Translations under genes and position numbers: made by a program
The notes under the pieces: generated by a model
Told to the model about the DNA's origin: nothing
What the model saw: the letters and a program-made list of their open reading frames with translations, nothing else
Databases searched by the model: none
NCBI GenBank assembly: GCA_025201705.1
Contig: MU617589.1
Location: 1 to 10,165, forward strand
DNA from: Dissophora ornata
Taxonomy: Eukaryota > Mortierellomycota > Mortierellomycetes > Mortierellales > Mortierellaceae
Length of the DNA stretch: 10,165 nt
Direction: 5' to 3'
Shown: positions 7,785 through 10,165 of the stretch, in pieces
Position numbering within the stretch: position 1 is the stretch's first letter
Layout of the letters: each line of letters starts with the position of its first letter

Positions 7785-8390
7785 GGAGATGATTGATGTT
7801 ATACAATCCATATTCAGTCGTGGTATGAATGATCGCACGCCTCAAGTGCATCATTGCACAGGCGCGCACGGCACTCAATCACATTCGAATCCGTGTGCAT
7901 CCGGGAAACACTCATCACGTGCACCGCCTGCCTTCTGGAAAGGCACATAATGCTTAAGGGGTAACACCTCCCTGCACTATGGTCAAACGCGTCGTTCCAC
8001 GTTCGCTGACAAGACAGCACCTTTTAAAGTGAAGCCCCTTTCTAAGATCTACTCTAAACCGGCTGCAACTTCAAGGATCGGTGTAACATAATTTAGCACA
8101 TGTCTCTGGAGGGCCCCCAGCCATTTTACGTCAAATTGAACGACCTTTTGCTCCTTGCAGAATGAAAACTTGCGTGTCTAGAGACGAACATGATCAAAAG
8201 GTTGAATAGGACATTGTGCAGAATCTCTGCATGACGCGACAACATCCAAGATCTTTGCCTTCTCTTACATCTCTAAGAAGGTGACGACATGACAACGTTG
8301 AGGCAGCGCAAAAGACAGCGGCGTTTGTTATGAAAAAGTCCTTGATCGGTACTGCACAAAGACTCTTCATTTGATGAAAGTAGATCCGAA
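7785..8390. other. CAT2 upstream region, no gene seen
   Basis: The right flank of the CAT2 promoter carries a CACGTG E-box (7916-7921). Short frames on both strands (60-82 codons) lack family features. From about 8030 onwards the sequence may already belong to the decayed transposon next to it, but I could not recognise helicase motifs below 8391. Confidence 0.4.
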
Positions 8391-8803
8391 TTATCGGCTA
8401 CTAAGTGAGATATTACTATTACCATGGAGTTTCCTAGTCAAACTTAAAAAAGTGCTTTTCAAAAAAGTGTTGCAGTAGGGTTTGGTGGTCATTGCGAAAG
8501 CCGACTTGACTGGAAACTGGCGCCTGCAAAATGATCGGAGAAGTACCATCATCAGTGGTGATGAGAGGGATGCGTGGAAGAAAGACCAAATTTCCTTTAA
8601 ACTTGCCAACCAGTCTTCGAAGATAAGGCGCGTGCCATTGCACATTCCCTGAACAGCGTCCATGTCACTCAAAAGCATGATAGGCTGGCGAACTTTGATT
8701 TGCAGCTTTACTGGTGGCAGTCTACCTGGAGTGAGGTTGGTTATACTCTGTCGCCATGGAGCATCTCTGTGACCTGATCATTGAGGGCGTCAACAAATCT
8801 CCA
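8391..8803 (-). pseudogene. Helitron-type Pif1 helicase remnant, frameshifted
   Basis: Three minus-strand frames together spell the C-terminal part of a Helitron/Pif1-family helicase. The first piece is VDALNDQVTEMLHGD (about 8794-8750, then an in-frame TAA). Next, in another frame, come LPPVKLQIKV, PIMLLSDMDAVQGMCNGTRL (to about 8620), matching the family block PIMLLRNLDP...LCNGTRL. A third frame gives FLPRIPLITTDDG (about 8585-8545). Then the earlier frame resumes with RRQFPVKSAFAMT (about 8520-8480), matching the family's RRQFPVRLAFAMTINKSQGQ. The final block has decayed (TKPYCNTF) and no VALSR motif is seen. At least two frameshifts and one stop mean it cannot make a helicase. The N-terminal helicase motifs and Rep domain are absent. 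It is a fossil copy and implies active relatives elsewhere in the genome. Confidence 0.85.
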
Positions 8804-8853
8804 TTTAGAGTTGAAAGAATGGCGCGTCCAGCAAAGATATTTGCTTGTAAAAA

Positions 8854-8898
8854 ATTATTGCGCGTTTCAATAAAAATGAATTTTTTTGGCTACTAATC
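8854..8898 (+). repeat. Left terminal inverted repeat of the 545-bp element
   Basis: The sequence opens ATTATTGCGCGTTTCAATAA and ends GGCTACTAATC. Read in the opposite orientation it pairs with 9351-9398. The only changes outside the central homopolymer are one base (T/C at position 13). Confidence 0.85.
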
Positions 8899-9350
8899 AT
8901 GATTTAAGCAGCCCTATTAATTTTTTTTTGAGCGATTAATTTTCTAGTTACAACGATTAGTTGACTAAACATTCGCACCACAAACATGAAAAACCTGCTA
9001 TCCGTTGGAACAAAGAGAGTGGAAGCATTCGATTTATTTAACACTTATAGGTTCGCACTTTTTTTTTTTTACTTCAAAGTCATAAGTGCTAGTTTATTCG
9101 AGGTGAGCTATTCTAGCCAGTTTGAAAGCCAGACCTGCCCGATCATAGGAAGAAAAAGTGCAATTTCTTTAATTTCCTTACTTTCCCCTTTTTCTTTTCT
9201 GTTCATCATCTTCATTCTTTCCTTTCTTTTTCACAATGACATTTTCAGAGGACCTTCGATGGAGAGCGGTTATTCTTTTTTTTTTTTTTGGAAGAGGATT
9301 AGAGACACAACCAGTAAGATTAGAGGGTGGAAGGATTAGAGCGAGTGCCC

Positions 9351-9398
9351 GATTAGTAGCCACTTTTTTTGTTCATTTTTATTGAGACGCGCAATAAT
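9351..9398 (-). repeat. Right terminal inverted repeat of the 545-bp element
   Basis: Read on the minus strand from 9398, it opens ATTATTGCGCGTCTCAATAA and ends GGCTACTAATC, mirroring the left copy with a 3-nt length difference in the central tract. Confidence 0.85.
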
Positions 9399-9424
9399 AA
9401 AAAATTAAAAAAAAAAAGAAAATA

Positions 9425-9697
9425 ACATTTTGACGACCCCCTCGTCCTATGGAGCTCGCCGACCATTCGAGCCATTGCTCTCCACACCAACTCCCTACGC
9501 AGATGGTGCTTCGGGGGATAATGAAAAGAATCTTCTCACACATACGCGCAAACCAGAGGCAAATCCATTGAAAACTGGTCGACTTCGCCTTTGGAGGACT
9601 TTGTCCTTCACTGCCGGCTCCAAATAGGGTACATCGGAGCTTGAAAAGAGGACGAGGATGGCTTTACACGGGAATCACATAAGGGTCGTCAAAATGT
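9425..9697. mobile_element. 273-bp segment bounded by a perfect 15-bp inverted repeat
   Basis: ACATTTTGACGACCC at 9425-9439 is exactly repeated in reverse complement at 9683-9697. Similarity stops at both edges, so the repeats define ends. The interior is balanced in base composition and nearly free of homopolymers, unlike the A/T-run DNA on both sides. A 65-codon plus-strand frame at about 9430-9627 crosses it, with no family I recognise. It may be a small MITE or a decayed fragment of a larger element. No target-site duplication is evident, and a chance or structural inverted repeat in the 3' flank of the DP-like gene remains possible. Confidence 0.5.
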
Positions 9698-9802
9698 CAC
9701 GTCCAAAAAAAAAAATTTAAAAAAAAATTAATATCAGCAACAGCATTCTCTTATATCATGCACAATACATACAACATTCGAAAGACAATACCATACCAGC
9801 AG
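9698..9802 (-). other. Presumed 3' UTR of the DP/E2F-like gene
   Basis: Sequence after the stop codon at 9803-9805 is AT-rich with two A-runs (9705-9715 and 9720-9727). No canonical AATAAA is seen on the minus strand here, so the polyA site is not assigned. Confidence 0.4.
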
Positions 9803-10165
9803 CTACTCAACCTCCATGTCGTCGTCTTCCGGCTCTTCACTCTCATCTGTACCATTGTGCTCCCTTTGTTGGAGGCTTTGTAATGTTACACCGGGGATGG
9901 TCAATTGAACTCTTCGAGAGACCTCCCGGATAGGCCTGGCATTTTGAATACCAATCCAACGAATCTCTTTCTTGTCCATGGAGATGATCCCAAGAGCCTC
10001 CAGGATATTCAAGGCATCGTACACTCGACGACGGATGTTCTATACACACGCATTCAAACAAGTACCAACATAATTAGAGACCGGGAGCCATTGAAAATAT
10101 AAACAGGCACTAGCAATCACATTCAATGCTCGTGTTTTCTTTCTCAAAAACTCACCCCTTGGCCG
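9803..10165 (-). CDS. DP/E2F-family transcription factor, 3' end (partial)
   Basis: E2F/DP proteins bind G1/S promoters through a winged helix. The visible last exon is 10039-9803 (78 aa). It is preceded by a 116-nt intron (10155-10040; donor GGG|GTGAGT, acceptor TATAG|AAC) and 10 bases of an upstream exon ending in codons for GQG. The exon opens with [20 protein letters not shown] and [10 protein letters not shown], the recognition helix and wing of the DP subfamily: RRRVYDALN and KKEI-W-G are DP-type, whereas E2F has RRIYDITNVLEG. Only about 48 residues follow the winged helix, ending in an acidic tail ([14 protein letters not shown]). Animal and plant DP proteins instead continue with a long coiled-coil and marked-box dimerisation region, and no coiled coil is seen here. 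The N-terminus lies outside the window. It may be a full DP homologue with altered layout, an atypical E2F with two winged helices of which this is the second, or a shortened paralogue. Confidence 0.85.

Larger units (their letters stand above)
8854..9398. mobile_element. 545-bp inverted-repeat element, MITE-like
   Basis: Long terminal inverted repeats lie at 8854-8898 and 9351-9398. The outer 27 bases (starting ATTATTGCGCGT, ending CAATAAAAATGAA) match with one difference, and the inner 11 (GGCTACTAATC) match exactly. Between them the left copy has T7 and the right copy, read inward, has CA7GT. The right end has four GATTAG copies at 9297, 9318, 9334 and 9351, and the left has CTAATC at 8893 and GATTAG at 8955, resembling subterminal transposase-binding repeats. 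A clear target-site duplication cannot be set because both flanks are A-runs. A 117-codon plus-strand frame at 8986-9339 is Phe/Leu-rich from T-runs and resembles no transposase, so this looks non-autonomous. The superfamily is unknown. Confidence 0.78.

Noticed and set aside
8986..9339. 117-codon plus-strand frame inside the inverted-repeat element, considered as a small transposase or membrane protein
   Set aside because: Its hydrophobic Phe/Leu content comes from T-runs, and no DDE or other catalytic motif is seen.
1..10165. Search for CRISPR arrays, bacterial operons, riboswitches and defence systems
   Set aside because: The spliceosomal introns, fungal proteins and tRNA make this a eukaryotic nuclear locus. 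No regularly spaced direct repeats with unique spacers were seen.

Overview
The window looks like nuclear DNA of an early-diverging fungus, probably Mucoromycota or Mortierellomycota. The evidence is short GT-AG introns, CT-rich leaders, many A/T homopolymers, a carnitine acetyltransferase ending in SKL, and a DP/E2F-type winged helix. E2F/DP factors are largely missing from Dikarya, so the last point argues against an ascomycete or basidiomycete. The species cannot be named from sequence alone.

All recognisable genes lie on the minus strand, so gene order is read from the right. (1) 9803-10165: 3' end of a DP/E2F-family transcription factor that enters the window from the right. (2) 4802-7611: a complete four-exon carnitine O-acetyltransferase (CAT2-like, 646 aa) with a mitochondrial-type N-terminus and a peroxisomal SKL C-terminus, a CT-rich leader, a TATA box and a polyA signal. 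(3) 2383-4198: a six-exon MAF1, the repressor of RNA polymerase III (241 aa as modelled), including small terminal exons that ORF calling misses. (4) 942-1013: an intronless tRNA-Arg(UCG) with a Pol III T-run terminator.

The spaces between genes hold mobile-element debris. At 8391-8803 is a frameshifted fossil of a Helitron-type Pif1 helicase. Beside it, 8854-9398 is a 545-bp element with ~45-48-bp terminal inverted repeats and GATTAG subterminal repeats. A 273-bp segment at 9425-9697 is bounded by a perfect 15-bp inverted repeat. At 1662-1920 is a diverged four-copy tandem repeat of about 70-78 bp. The leftmost 940 bases hold simple repeats and no gene I can support.

The genes do not form a pathway cluster. 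CAT2 moves acetyl units between peroxisome, cytosol and mitochondrion during growth on fatty acids or acetate. MAF1 represses Pol III (including tRNA genes such as the one here) under nutrient stress. DP/E2F factors act in G1/S transcription. The points most worth follow-up are the arrangement for dual targeting of CAT2 (with a stop-free, frame-preserving intron in the targeting region), the MAF1 tail exons gated by an intron whose donor contains a stop codon, the DP-like protein without an obvious dimerisation segment, and the two inverted-repeat elements.
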